Source: Baffinella frigidus (lineage: Eukaryota; Cryptophyceae; Cryptomonadales; Baffinellaceae). Taken from it: DNA of 10,342 bases. The DNA lies in contig MU646711.1 of the NCBI GenBank assembly GCA_026770585.1, positions 51,832 through 62,173 of the forward strand. Direction: 5' to 3'. Shown here in pieces: positions 1 through 5,777 of this stretch. The notes below the pieces were generated by a model, which saw only the letters and a list, made by a program, of their open reading frames with translations, did not search any database and had not been told where the DNA came from. The position numbers and the translations under genes are program-made. Numbering within the stretch: position 1 is the first letter of the stretch; the number at the start of each line of letters is the position of its first letter.

Positions 1-60
1 TTCCTGATAAGAGAGCCCGCCCTGAACATGTACCCGCCTGTACGAGAGGTAACCCTGTAG
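1..60. repeat. Possible decayed copy of MITE family A
   Basis: The first 22 bases resemble the inner part of a family A left end (a diverged form of CTCATAAGAAAGCCC...), and positions 41-59 (GTACGAGAGGTAACCCTGTA) resemble the opposite end GAGCGAGGTACCCCTGTA. The middle is much shorter than in the intact 121-122 bp copies and the window edge cuts it, so this could be an old internally deleted copy or chance similarity. Confidence 0.3.
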
Positions 61-165
61 GGTGGGCGAGAGACTCGAGGCGTGAAAAAGCGAGCAGCCT
101 CTCATTACATAATTCCGATTTGTTATTATTAAATTTAACCACTCTCCTCGCCCGATGTATTATTA

Positions 166-213
166 TTAAAGTTCATCCCTCTCCTCGTCCCCTTCACCCT
201 CGTCCTCCTCGTC
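166..213 (-). other. In-frame acidic extension behind the TAG stop
   Basis: Fifteen sense codons and a TAA follow in frame after the TAG of the small minus-strand gene. They encode only D, E, G, R and a final L, ending in RDEL. The DNA is a GAG/GAC-rich simple repeat, so low-complexity DNA could give the same result by chance. The resemblance to an ER-retention tail is only formal: the upstream protein shows no signal peptide. Confidence 0.3.
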
Positions 214-507
214 CTAGTCCGCCCACAGTGCTTCAACACCTTCCCTGGCGAGTTGCAACAACTCTACCTCACTCCCCAGCACCAGTTTGCTCTGCCCCTC
301 ATTATGAAACATGGGCTCGAAACCGATCCAGATATGCCCGAGGGTGGCTGGATCGGTGGCTTCCCAGAACTCTCCAGGCGCAGACTCCTCGAGGGTTGGC
401 AACCAAACCCGCGCGGTGATGGAAGCTAGCAGTTCATCCAGCGTGATTGTTCCGTGCGGCTTGTTGAGCTCCACGATCGAGAACAGGTCAAAGTCCCCTG
501 CTTCCAT
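214..507 (-). CDS. Hypothetical protein, 97 codons, possibly 5'-truncated
   Basis: I do not recognise this protein. The open frame starts at an ATG (505-507) directly preceded by an in-frame TGA (508-510) and ends at TAG (214-216). The translation looks protein-like rather than random: mixed hydrophobic and acidic residues, several Trp, Phe and Ile (around residues 35-65), predicted pI acidic, and many G/C-ending codons. No signal peptide, membrane segment or known motif is visible. Directly after the TAG the same frame continues for 15 codons, DEEDEGEGDEERDEL, then TAA (166-168), so the present TAG may be a recent nonsense mutation, a real stop, or a readthrough site. Upstream (higher coordinates) the sequence turns into telomere-like repeats, so earlier exons may be lost or the ATG may be internal; an AG near 500 could be a splice acceptor. 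The open frames on the plus strand here look like shadows. Confidence 0.4.
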   Translation of the reverse strand: MEAGDFDLFSIVELNKPHGTITLDELLASITARVWLPTLEESAPGEFWEATDPATLGHIWIGFEPMFHNEGQSKLVLGSEVELLQLAREGVEALWAD

Positions 508-510
508 TCA

Positions 511-1027
511 GGGTTAAGTTTTTAGGGTTTATGGTTTGAGGTTGAGGAATTGGGGATTCAGGGATTAGAGAATAGGGATTAGGGATTAGGGATTAGGTGC
601 AAGAGTTCAGGGTTTAGGGTAATTTAAGAATACGGTACGGATTCGGGGTTTAGGGTTTAGAGTTTAAGGTTCAGGGCTTAGGGATTAGGGTTTAGGGATT
701 AGAGATGAGAGATTAGGATTCAGGGCTTTTAGGGTTTAGGGTTAAGGGTTTAGGGATTAGGGATTAGGGATTAGGTGCAAGAGTTCAGGGTTTAGGGTAA
801 TTTAAGAATACGGTACGGATTCGGGGTTTAGGGTTTAGAGTTTAAGGTTCAGGGCTTAGGGATTAGGGTTTAGGGATTAGAGATGAGAGATTAGGATTCA
901 GGGCTTTTAGGGTTTAGGGTTAAGGGTTTAGGGATTAGGGATTAGGGATTATGGTTCAGGGTTTAGGATGTATTTAGGGTTTAGGGTGCATTATTTAGGG
1001 TTTAGTGTCTAGGGTTTAGGGTTTGGA
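511..1027 (+). repeat. Degenerate interstitial telomere-like tract (TTTAGGG orientation)
   Basis: The stretch is built from TTTAGGG and variants (ATTAGGG, TTCAGGG, GTTAAGG, TCTAGGG) in one orientation, with a few unrelated insertions such as AATACGGTACGGATTCGG. Perfect units appear only in short runs, so this is old interstitial repeat rather than a functional end. It begins just upstream of the small minus-strand gene and ends near TAGGGTTTGG at 1015-1026. Confidence 0.85.
573..951. repeat. Exact 178-bp tandem duplication inside the telomere-like tract
   Basis: Positions 573-773 match 751-951 base for base at an offset of 178, as far as I can compare by eye. The unit includes the non-telomeric marker GTGCAAGAG (597 and 775) and ACGGTACGGATTCGG. 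Left of 573 and right of 951 the match breaks. Identity across ~200 bp in otherwise strongly diverged repeat means the duplication is much younger than the tract, or is an assembly duplication. Confidence 0.9.
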
Positions 1028-1274
1028 TATGAACCTTCATCGTTGAGGGGGCTCTCAGGGTCGTGGGGTGCCTGGTTCCCCCACCGACCAGACCGTGGAA
1101 TGACTCTGGAATAACCCTGGAATCGACCCACAGCTCAGCCGGGAGGGCCCAGACGCGGCAGAAAACGTGGCAGTCAGGTGGCAACTTGTTGGGATCGGTC
1201 ACCTTTCTCCAATCGGTGAGACGACCTCATTTCCACCATTTCCTATGGGAGAAATTAGTCAACAGACCGGCGGC
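1028..1274. other. Unassigned sequence
   Basis: No gene, RNA or convincing repeat is visible. The short open frames on both strands have no recognisable features. It separates the TTTAGGG tract from MITE S copy 1. Confidence 0.5.
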
Positions 1275-1464
1275 TACATGGACCTACCCTAACACATACT
1301 CGTCGGGGCCGGACTGATTGAGTTTGTGTGGAGGGTAGGTATGCGTTATGGTGTCCACCCTTCAGGCATACTTCCTTGCAGGGGAAATCGGGGGCCGGCC
1401 GAAGGAGTATGTGTGGAGGGTAAGTACGTGTTACGGTAGCCTGTGTTAGGGTAGGTGGACTGTA
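1275..1464 (+). mobile_element. MITE family S, copy 1 (190 bp)
   Basis: This is a short non-autonomous element with inverted ends. The left end reads TA-CATGGACCTACCC (one base shorter than the consensus CAGTGGACCTACCC) and the right end reads TGTGTTAGGGTAGGTGGACTG-TA. The whole sequence is the reverse complement of 9422-9613 with only a handful of differences. Inside are two direct copies of a TATGTGTGGAGGGTA-like motif. Ends starting CAGT next to TA fit Tc1/mariner-type elements, which duplicate a TA target; this is inferred from the ends alone, and no transposase is encoded. Confidence 0.8.
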
Positions 1465-1483
1465 TCCAATTAGTAGTGTGGTG

Positions 1484-1594
1484 AACCGGTATGGGCAAAA
1501 CGGATAACCGGTCCCAAAATACCGGATATTATCCGGATCCGGTATCCGGTCCCAAAACCGGATCGGTTTTGCGAAAAACCGGTATCCGGTCCCA
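1484..1594. repeat. ACCGGTATCCGG minisatellite
   Basis: Irregular repeats of ACCGGTATCCGGTCCCAAAA and its relatives (ACCGGATATTATCCGG, AACCGGATCGG). Many units are near-palindromic around CCGG, giving CpG-rich local hairpin potential. No coding content. Confidence 0.6.
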
Positions 1595-1817
1595 TTTTGT
1601 TTTTAATGGCTCGAAAAATGGCTTACCCCCCCTCAGAATGGATCTAGCACATTTTCGGCCGACAAAAACGCACCCAAATCTTTTCCAAAAACAGGGTTCC
1701 CGAGGGGTGAATTTTGCACAAAATCCAAAATCGCTTTCCCGAGCGATACGAGGTCCCATCATTTGATTTCCAGTGTTTTTTTGAAAAATCGTATAAGTGA
1801 CCAGGGTTCTGTCCCGA
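1595..1817. other. Unassigned sequence
   Basis: Open frames run across this stretch on both strands (102 codons on the minus strand to 1837), but they cross the CCGG minisatellite and have low-information translations. I see no gene here. Confidence 0.5.
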
Positions 1818-1894
1818 GTTGGGAATTTCCAATCCAATCTGGGTTGGGGATTCCCAATCCCAATTCCAAACTTATTTTGTTGGGAATTCCCAAC
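1818..1894. repeat. TTGGGAATTCCCAA palindrome cluster
   Basis: Three variants of a GTTGGGAATTYCCAAT unit lie in 77 bp; the last (1880-1893, TTGGGAATTCCCAA) is a perfect 14-bp palindrome. It may be the remains of an inverted-repeat element. Confidence 0.5.
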
Positions 1895-2072
1895 GGGAAA
1901 TGAACAGCCAGTTTTGAAATCTTTGGTGCGTCCGCATGTGCGTCACCAACCCTGAGGCGGGCCTGTCTATCCCAAGGCTGGCCCGGCCGGGTAACTTGAT
2001 AACATTCACTTTGGACTTTCTCCCGATTTGCGAGTCCGTGGGTGCCGTGGGGTGTGCACAGTGTCTTTCAAG
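1895..2072. other. Unassigned sequence
   Basis: Mixed-composition DNA without a credible open frame or repeat. Confidence 0.5.
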
Positions 2073-2106
2073 GTGTGCCTCGCTCATAAGAAACTGCCTC
2101 CCCCTA
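2073..2106 (+). mobile_element. MITE family A, left half only
   Basis: GTGCCTCGCTCATAAGAAAC followed by a C-rich run and CTA matches the left arm of the intact family A elements at 7554, 8101 and 8791. The outermost CAGGGG is degraded (AAGGTG) and the central and right parts are absent: the match stops at about 2106, where the CCCTAAA-type tract begins. This is a broken copy. Confidence 0.75.
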
Positions 2107-2310
2107 CTCTAAGCCCAAAACCCTGAATCATAAACGATACACCCCACAACCTAAACCCTAAACCCTAAACCCTAAACCCTAAACCCAACATTCTCAACCT
2201 CACACCCTGAACCCAAAACCCTTAACCCTGAATCGTAGACCCTAAACCCTAAACCCTAAACCCTAAACCATAAACCCGCAACACCCAACCCCAAACCATC
2301 AACCCTAAAC
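2107..2310 (-). repeat. Interstitial telomere-like tract (CCCTAAA orientation)
   Basis: Runs of CCCTAAA (four or more consecutive units near 2150 and again near 2240) with degenerate units (CCCTGAA, CCCATAA, CCCAAAA) between them. Its orientation is opposite to the tract at 511-1027 and to all the right-hand tracts, so the two left-hand tracts face each other head to head. Confidence 0.85.
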
Positions 2311-2555
2311 CCCACTACCCATATTTGAGGGTTCCATCAGAGGCAGACTTCCATAAGGGAGCCCAGTCCCCCGATGGTTCCCGCAGAGCACCCGTCGATG
2401 GCCTCTGCCTACTCCACACACAGTTGCCCCGGACTGGGCAAAAATATGTGGACCACTCTCCTTGCGGGCCACTTATACCACGCGAGGAGAGAAAAAAAAC
2501 CCTCCACCACCTAGGCCCCCACGTTGCGATGTGAGAAAAAGCCCTTCTGTGCATT
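2311..2555. other. Unassigned sequence
   Basis: No gene recognised. A few short inverted matches are present (GCCCAGTCC near 2361 and GGACTGGGC near 2431; CAGAGGC and GCCTCTG), not enough to define an element. Confidence 0.45.
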
Positions 2556-2610
2556 CTCGGTCGGACAGGTGATAAGCCTCCAACTGAGGCTCATCACCTG
2601 TCCGACCGAG
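2556..2610. repeat. 25-bp-arm hairpin with 5-base loop
   Basis: The arm at 2556-2580 (begins CTCGGTCGGACAGGTGATAA) is the reverse complement of 2586-2610 with one mismatch, and CAACT is the loop. Such a tight stem would fold in single-stranded DNA or RNA. It could be a solo foldback insertion or a small-RNA precursor; nothing in the sequence shows transcription. Confidence 0.8.
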
Positions 2611-2643
2611 GCTCACACTTCGGTGATGTCTACCCCCCCCCAA

Positions 2644-2922
2644 GTGAGAGACGAAGTAATAAGGACGTTAGGCTTTGAGGTCAGAAGGCTTTCATGAAAG
2701 CTTTACAAGCTTCCATGCGACTTAAGGAAATCAACCTCGATTCCTTTTCCGGCCCCTCCTTCATTAGTCACGTTACTTTTCCTTTTCCAGTTGACTTTCT
2801 TAAGTCTCCATTTCAGAAGGCTGTCCTTAAGTTGATTTCCTTAAGTCGCATGGAAGCTTGTAAAGCTTTCATGAAAGCCTTCTGACCTCAAAGCCTAACG
2901 TCCTTATCACTTCGTCTCTCAC
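2644..2922. mobile_element. Foldback element with 92-bp terminal inverted repeats (279 bp)
   Basis: Positions 2644-2735 (begins GTGAGAGACGAAGTAATAAG) and 2831-2922 are reverse complements over 92 bp with one mismatch seen, at 2658. The 95-bp centre contains a weaker copy of the arm end (AGTTGACTTTCTTAAGTCTC near 2787). CAA sits just outside both ends (2641-2643 and 2923-2925), a candidate 3-bp target duplication but too short to be decisive. A 63-codon open frame inside is a by-product of the repeat. The near-perfect arms suggest recent arrival or gene conversion. No transposase. Confidence 0.8.
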
Positions 2923-3260
2923 CAAGGTCCCCTGCTTGGTCTCAGTCGCTCCTGGCAGCAGGACACCGAGACCGCGCTTATCATGCTACAGTGGCGACCC
3001 TGGGTGTCCTCCTCGCAAGCTGCCGACTCATGTCCCTACCGTGCGGTATCAGGACAGCATCCTACAGGGTTGGGAGGCGCCGGTACCGCGAAAGGTCCCG
3101 GACCACCCCCCCCTACCTCCCTCGCGAAGCCCCTCGCTTGCTCGTCTCTCACACATCCACTTGGCAGCCTTGAGTCAGAGATTCGCACCTGCGCAGGGGG
3201 GAGGTTTGAGCCAGGACACTGGATCACCGGCTCAGGCGAGCGGGTGTGCAAGGTACAATT
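2923..3260. other. Unassigned GC-rich sequence
   Basis: Long open frames cross this stretch and continue into the minisatellite at 3261, in two frames at once, which argues against either being a gene. The translations are Pro/Ser/Arg-rich and not recognised. Confidence 0.45.
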
Positions 3261-3607
3261 CGCAGAGGGTACAAGCTATAGGATATCGTTCAAAAACAAT
3301 GCAATACACGCAATGCGTTTCAAAAATTCAGTTTCAAAGGTCGCAGAGGGGTACAAGCTGTTGTTCGAAACAGTGCAATACATGCAATGTATTTCAAAAA
3401 TTCGGTCACAAAGGTCGCAGAAGGGTACAAGTTATTGTTCAAAACATGCAATGCAATGTGTTTCAAAATAAAATAAAACAATCGGGCGCCAAGTTCGCAG
3501 AAGGGTACGAAGCTTCGTACGAGCTCGTACTAGCTGGTACAAGTTTTTGTTCAAGACAATGCAGTATGATACATGCAATGTGTTTCAAAAATTCGGTTGC
3601 CAAGGTC
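3261..3607 (+). repeat. Minisatellite of about 78 bp, four and a half units
   Basis: Units start with CGCAGAGGGTACAAG-like sequence at 3261, 3342, 3416 and 3496 (spacings 81, 74, 80) and include GCAATACATGCAATG and TTTCAAAAATTCGG. Unit lengths are not all multiples of three, so the open frames crossing it are not preserved by the repeat. The fourth unit carries a block of palindromes. Confidence 0.85.
3506..3539. repeat. Run of AGCT-centred palindromes inside minisatellite unit 4
   Basis: TACGAAGCTTCGTA (3506-3519) and TACGAGCTCGTA (3518-3529) are perfect palindromes sharing a TA, followed by the imperfect TACTAGCTGGTA (3528-3539). They interrupt GGGTAC|AAG of the satellite unit, so they look like an expansion or insertion at GTAC. 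Confidence 0.75.
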
Positions 3608-3788
3608 CAAGAGATGAGTAATGCACGTTCAGACATTTGGGGGCAGCATAGGAAATTTGCCAAATTGGCAAAATGGGCTGGACGGGGAGGGGGGGGAGGT
3701 TGATGCAGTAAGGCGAGAGTTCGTGATGCGGCAGGAGATCTTGTTCTTGTGTCCTGCTCTTGGCCGCTTAGACACTCGGCGTTACGAA
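3608..3788. other. Unassigned sequence with G-run
   Basis: No gene recognised. A G-rich run lies at about 3684-3700. Confidence 0.45.
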
Positions 3789-3854
3789 GTAGGGGTTAGA
3801 AGGAAAGCTGTAGGGGTTAGAAGGAAAGCCCTTCGTAGGGGTTAGAAGGAAAGC
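3789..3854 (+). repeat. Three copies of a 20-bp direct repeat
   Basis: GTAGGGGTTAGAAGGAAAGC occurs at 3789-3808, 3810-3829 and 3835-3854 without change, separated by 1 and 5 bases. The core GGGGTTAGAAGG has no telomeric phase and looks like an independent minisatellite. Confidence 0.9.
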
Positions 3855-3996
3855 TGTGAGTTTGAGGGGAAGAGAGGGGATGCAGCCTGGTGAGGTGTCG
3901 TGTCTTGCCTTCTTGGGCATTTGTGGACGCCAGCGCCCACCCGGGGGTGGTCACCTGCGCCCACACGGCACCCAGCACTCGACAGCGTCGCTACGA

Positions 3997-4031
3997 CTCG
4001 TACCGGTACCGGTACGAGCTCGTACCGGTAC
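3997..4031. repeat. Overlapping perfect palindromes built on ACCGGT and GAGCTC
   Basis: Positions 3997-4018 form a 22-bp perfect palindrome (centre GGTACC) and 4006-4031 a 26-bp perfect palindrome (centre GAGCTC), sharing 13 bases. They have the same GTAC/AGCT flavour as the block at 3506-3539, and a related GTACGAACGTAC run occurs near 5311. Confidence 0.85.
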
Positions 4032-4163
4032 ATAGTGATCACGTACGAGGCATGTAAGCCAAAAATGACCTTTTTTTTGGACGTGATTAGGATTTGGAAG
4101 GCGGAAAAATTTACCCCAAGTCCTTCAGGTCGTTTTGAAGACGAGCTCACGCTGAGCACTCTG

Positions 4164-4954
4164 ACAGCCATTCTACAATCGCTCACTAAATTGGCGGGAA
4201 CACTAATTCTGAAATGTTTCAAAATCTACAGCGTTCGAGACGATGCCGGAAGGCTCGAGTGCATTCCAGTGTGTTTCGAAGAACCTTATCCGGTGTGTCT
4301 GACCGGCATCAAATCTGATGTTTTGCACTTTTGTGTCTTGAAATTAGTGAAATTAGTGAGCGTCTTTCTATTACCTCTCACTAATTCACTAAATGCGCGG
4401 GAGTTTCACGTTTTGAAGGCGCCTGATTTTCGGTAACGTGACCCTCTCCCCCATACAAACCTGACCTGATTCCGGTCGTCGATATTTTTTTCTTTGCTTC
4501 TCGAAGCTTCGATATTGTTTTTTTTCGCTTCTGGAAGCTTCGATGTCATCACGATGTCAGCAGAACATGCAACGGTTGATAAGTCGCCTTCCCAATCACG
4601 AGGTCTGGAACATTCGATAACAGTTTTGGCGGTATACGTGACCAACACGTGACCAACACGTCCGGACGTGAAGAATAATCGTGAACCATGTTAAACTGTG
4701 TCGATGACGCAAAAATCGAATGAATGGACCTGAATTAGCAAATCCCAGTCCATTAACAGGAAAACCGACAGAAAAGTTCTTGAAAAAACGATGAATTCCG
4801 GCGCTCCGTTCTACAATCCCACCTCATTTTCACTAAATTTTGTTCATCATTTGCTAGAAGACTGTCTTATATTAGTCAACTTTTGTCGGTTATTCGTTTC
4901 AAAATGAAAAGCGATTCGTTTTGGAAATTAAGCAAAAGATTGTAGAATGGCTGT
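4164..4954. repeat. 17-bp inverted pair 791 bp apart, possible old element ends
   Basis: ACAGCCATTCTACAATC at 4164-4180 is matched exactly by its reverse complement at 4938-4954. A related direct copy (CCGTTCTACAATC) is at 4806-4818 and is also followed by CACTAAAT. The pair could mark the ends of a decayed non-autonomous DNA element; the interior encodes nothing recognisable. Confidence 0.4.
4341..4394. repeat. Imperfect inverted repeat of ATTAGTGA
   Basis: AAATTAGTGAAATTAGTGAG (4341-4360) faces CTCACTAATTCACTAAAT (4377-4394), a stem of about 18 bp with a single-base indel and a 16-base loop. CTCACTAAATTGGCGGG at 4182 is a related sequence. Confidence 0.55.
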
Positions 4955-5055
4955 GATCTCAAAATCCCCGAAAATAATTAACGAGTGTTTGAACTATCCA
5001 GATAAGGCCAGTTGAAAACCGGCCCTTTTACAGCTGCCGAAACATTATCTCGAGA

Positions 5056-5266
5056 ATTCTGACCCTTTCTTACCACACAGTTCCCATACAATTTGATCTC
5101 GAATTAGTCAACTGTCAACTCGCGGCTGAATTGCTCCGCGAAATCGTGTAGTAAAGAAGGAAATCGATCAAGGTTAAAAACCCTTGTTTCCAGCCAGCTT
5201 TTGAGTTTTAAACGGCAAATCTCGTGGTACAAATCAGATTGTTTGTGTGGTAAAAAGGGTCAGAAT
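5056..5266. repeat. Inverted repeat bounding a 211-bp segment
   Basis: ATTCTGACCCTTTCTTACCA... (5056-5078) is matched in reverse complement at 5245-5266 with one indel and about one mismatch. The enclosed segment is AT-rich and non-coding. It could be a decayed MITE, unrelated in sequence to families A, B, C and S. Confidence 0.5.
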
Positions 5267-5340
5267 TTGCAAAAGGATCATGATTATCGTACATGATCAC
5301 GTAGGGCGTACGAACGTACTTACGAACGTTCTTACAAGTG

Positions 5341-5598
5341 GATCACGTTTTATTTTGGTTGGATTCGTTTACAATCGTCAGCAGAGGGAATTGATGGACT
5401 GTGCTGATGTCCGGTGCTGACAATTGTGCTGACGCTGATGTCATCAAGCACGGTCGTAACGCGTCCTGCGTGTAGTAATGATGGATATGCGATGTTAAAA
5501 ACAGGAGTACAGAGGTCGCATCTGGTCGATCACGTCTTATTTTGAACAGATTCGTTTGAAACGTTTGGTTTTATCATCATGACTTGGTCAGCAGAGGG
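5341..5598 (+). repeat. Diverged direct repeat, offset about 188 bp
   Basis: GATCACGTTTTATTTTGG...GATTCGTTT...GTCAGCAGAGGG at about 5341-5388 recurs as GATCACGTCTTATTTTGA...GATTCGTTT...GTCAGCAGAGGG at about 5529-5598, the second copy being longer. It lies just upstream of the phosphodiesterase and could be an old duplication in its promoter region or transposon debris. Confidence 0.55.
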
Positions 5599-5777
5599 TC
5601 AGAAAACGCCCTTCAGTCACTAGGAAAACGCCCTATGATACAGTCACTACATGTAGGATCCTGACCACCTTAATTTGGCGAAGAGAACGAGGGCTAGGTT
5701 CAGGTGCCGGCAGACAAGAACGAGAGACAGAGACGGAGGCGCCGCAAGCGAAGCGGGGTCTTGCGAGGCGCGAGGAG
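5583..5777 (+). other. Open, ATG-less 5' extension of the phosphodiesterase frame
   Basis: The phosphodiesterase frame stays open upstream of its first ATG for 65 codons, back to a TGA at 5580-5582, without another ATG. From about 5700 the DNA becomes GC-rich and the translation strongly Arg/Glu-rich. This may be 5' untranslated sequence, or the true first exon may lie further upstream and be spliced in (CAG acceptors at 5701-5703 and 5711-5713 are candidates). I cannot decide from sequence alone. Confidence 0.4.

Larger units (their letters stand above)
4032..5582. other. AT-richer intergenic block, no convincing gene
   Basis: Base composition changes clearly from the flanking GC-rich DNA. 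No open frame has recognisable features; a 178-codon frame at 3900-4436 begins in palindromes and is not convincing. The block holds imperfect inverted and direct repeats listed separately, a 31-bp-spaced repeat of CTTCT-GAAGCTTCGAT (4495 and 4526) and a perfect 14-bp palindrome CACGTCCGGACGTG (4657-4670). It reads as old transposon debris plus, toward its right end, the likely upstream region of the phosphodiesterase. Confidence 0.5.

Noticed and set aside
511-1027. Telomerase RNA gene, because of telomere-like template sequence
   Set aside because: The repeats form long arrays; a template would be a single short permutation inside a structured RNA, which I do not see.
1529-1837. 102-codon minus-strand open frame
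   Set aside because: It overlaps the CCGG minisatellite and palindromic repeats and has a plus-strand counterpart of similar length; no features.
2694-2885. 63-codon open frame
   Set aside because: It lies within the arms and centre of the foldback element and is a product of the inverted repeat.
2983-3010. TGGCGACCCTGG as a retrotransposon primer-binding site
   Set aside because: No LTR pair, polypurine tract or gag-pol coding sequence is found nearby; the match is too short.
2936-3703. 255-codon plus-strand open frame, overlapped by a 162-codon frame
   Set aside because: Both run through the minisatellite, whose unit lengths do not preserve frame; the translations are repetitive without recognisable domains.
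3900-4436. 178-codon plus-strand open frame
   Set aside because: It begins in Pro-rich sequence and palindromes, contains no recognisable motif and spans inverted repeats; composition does not look coding.
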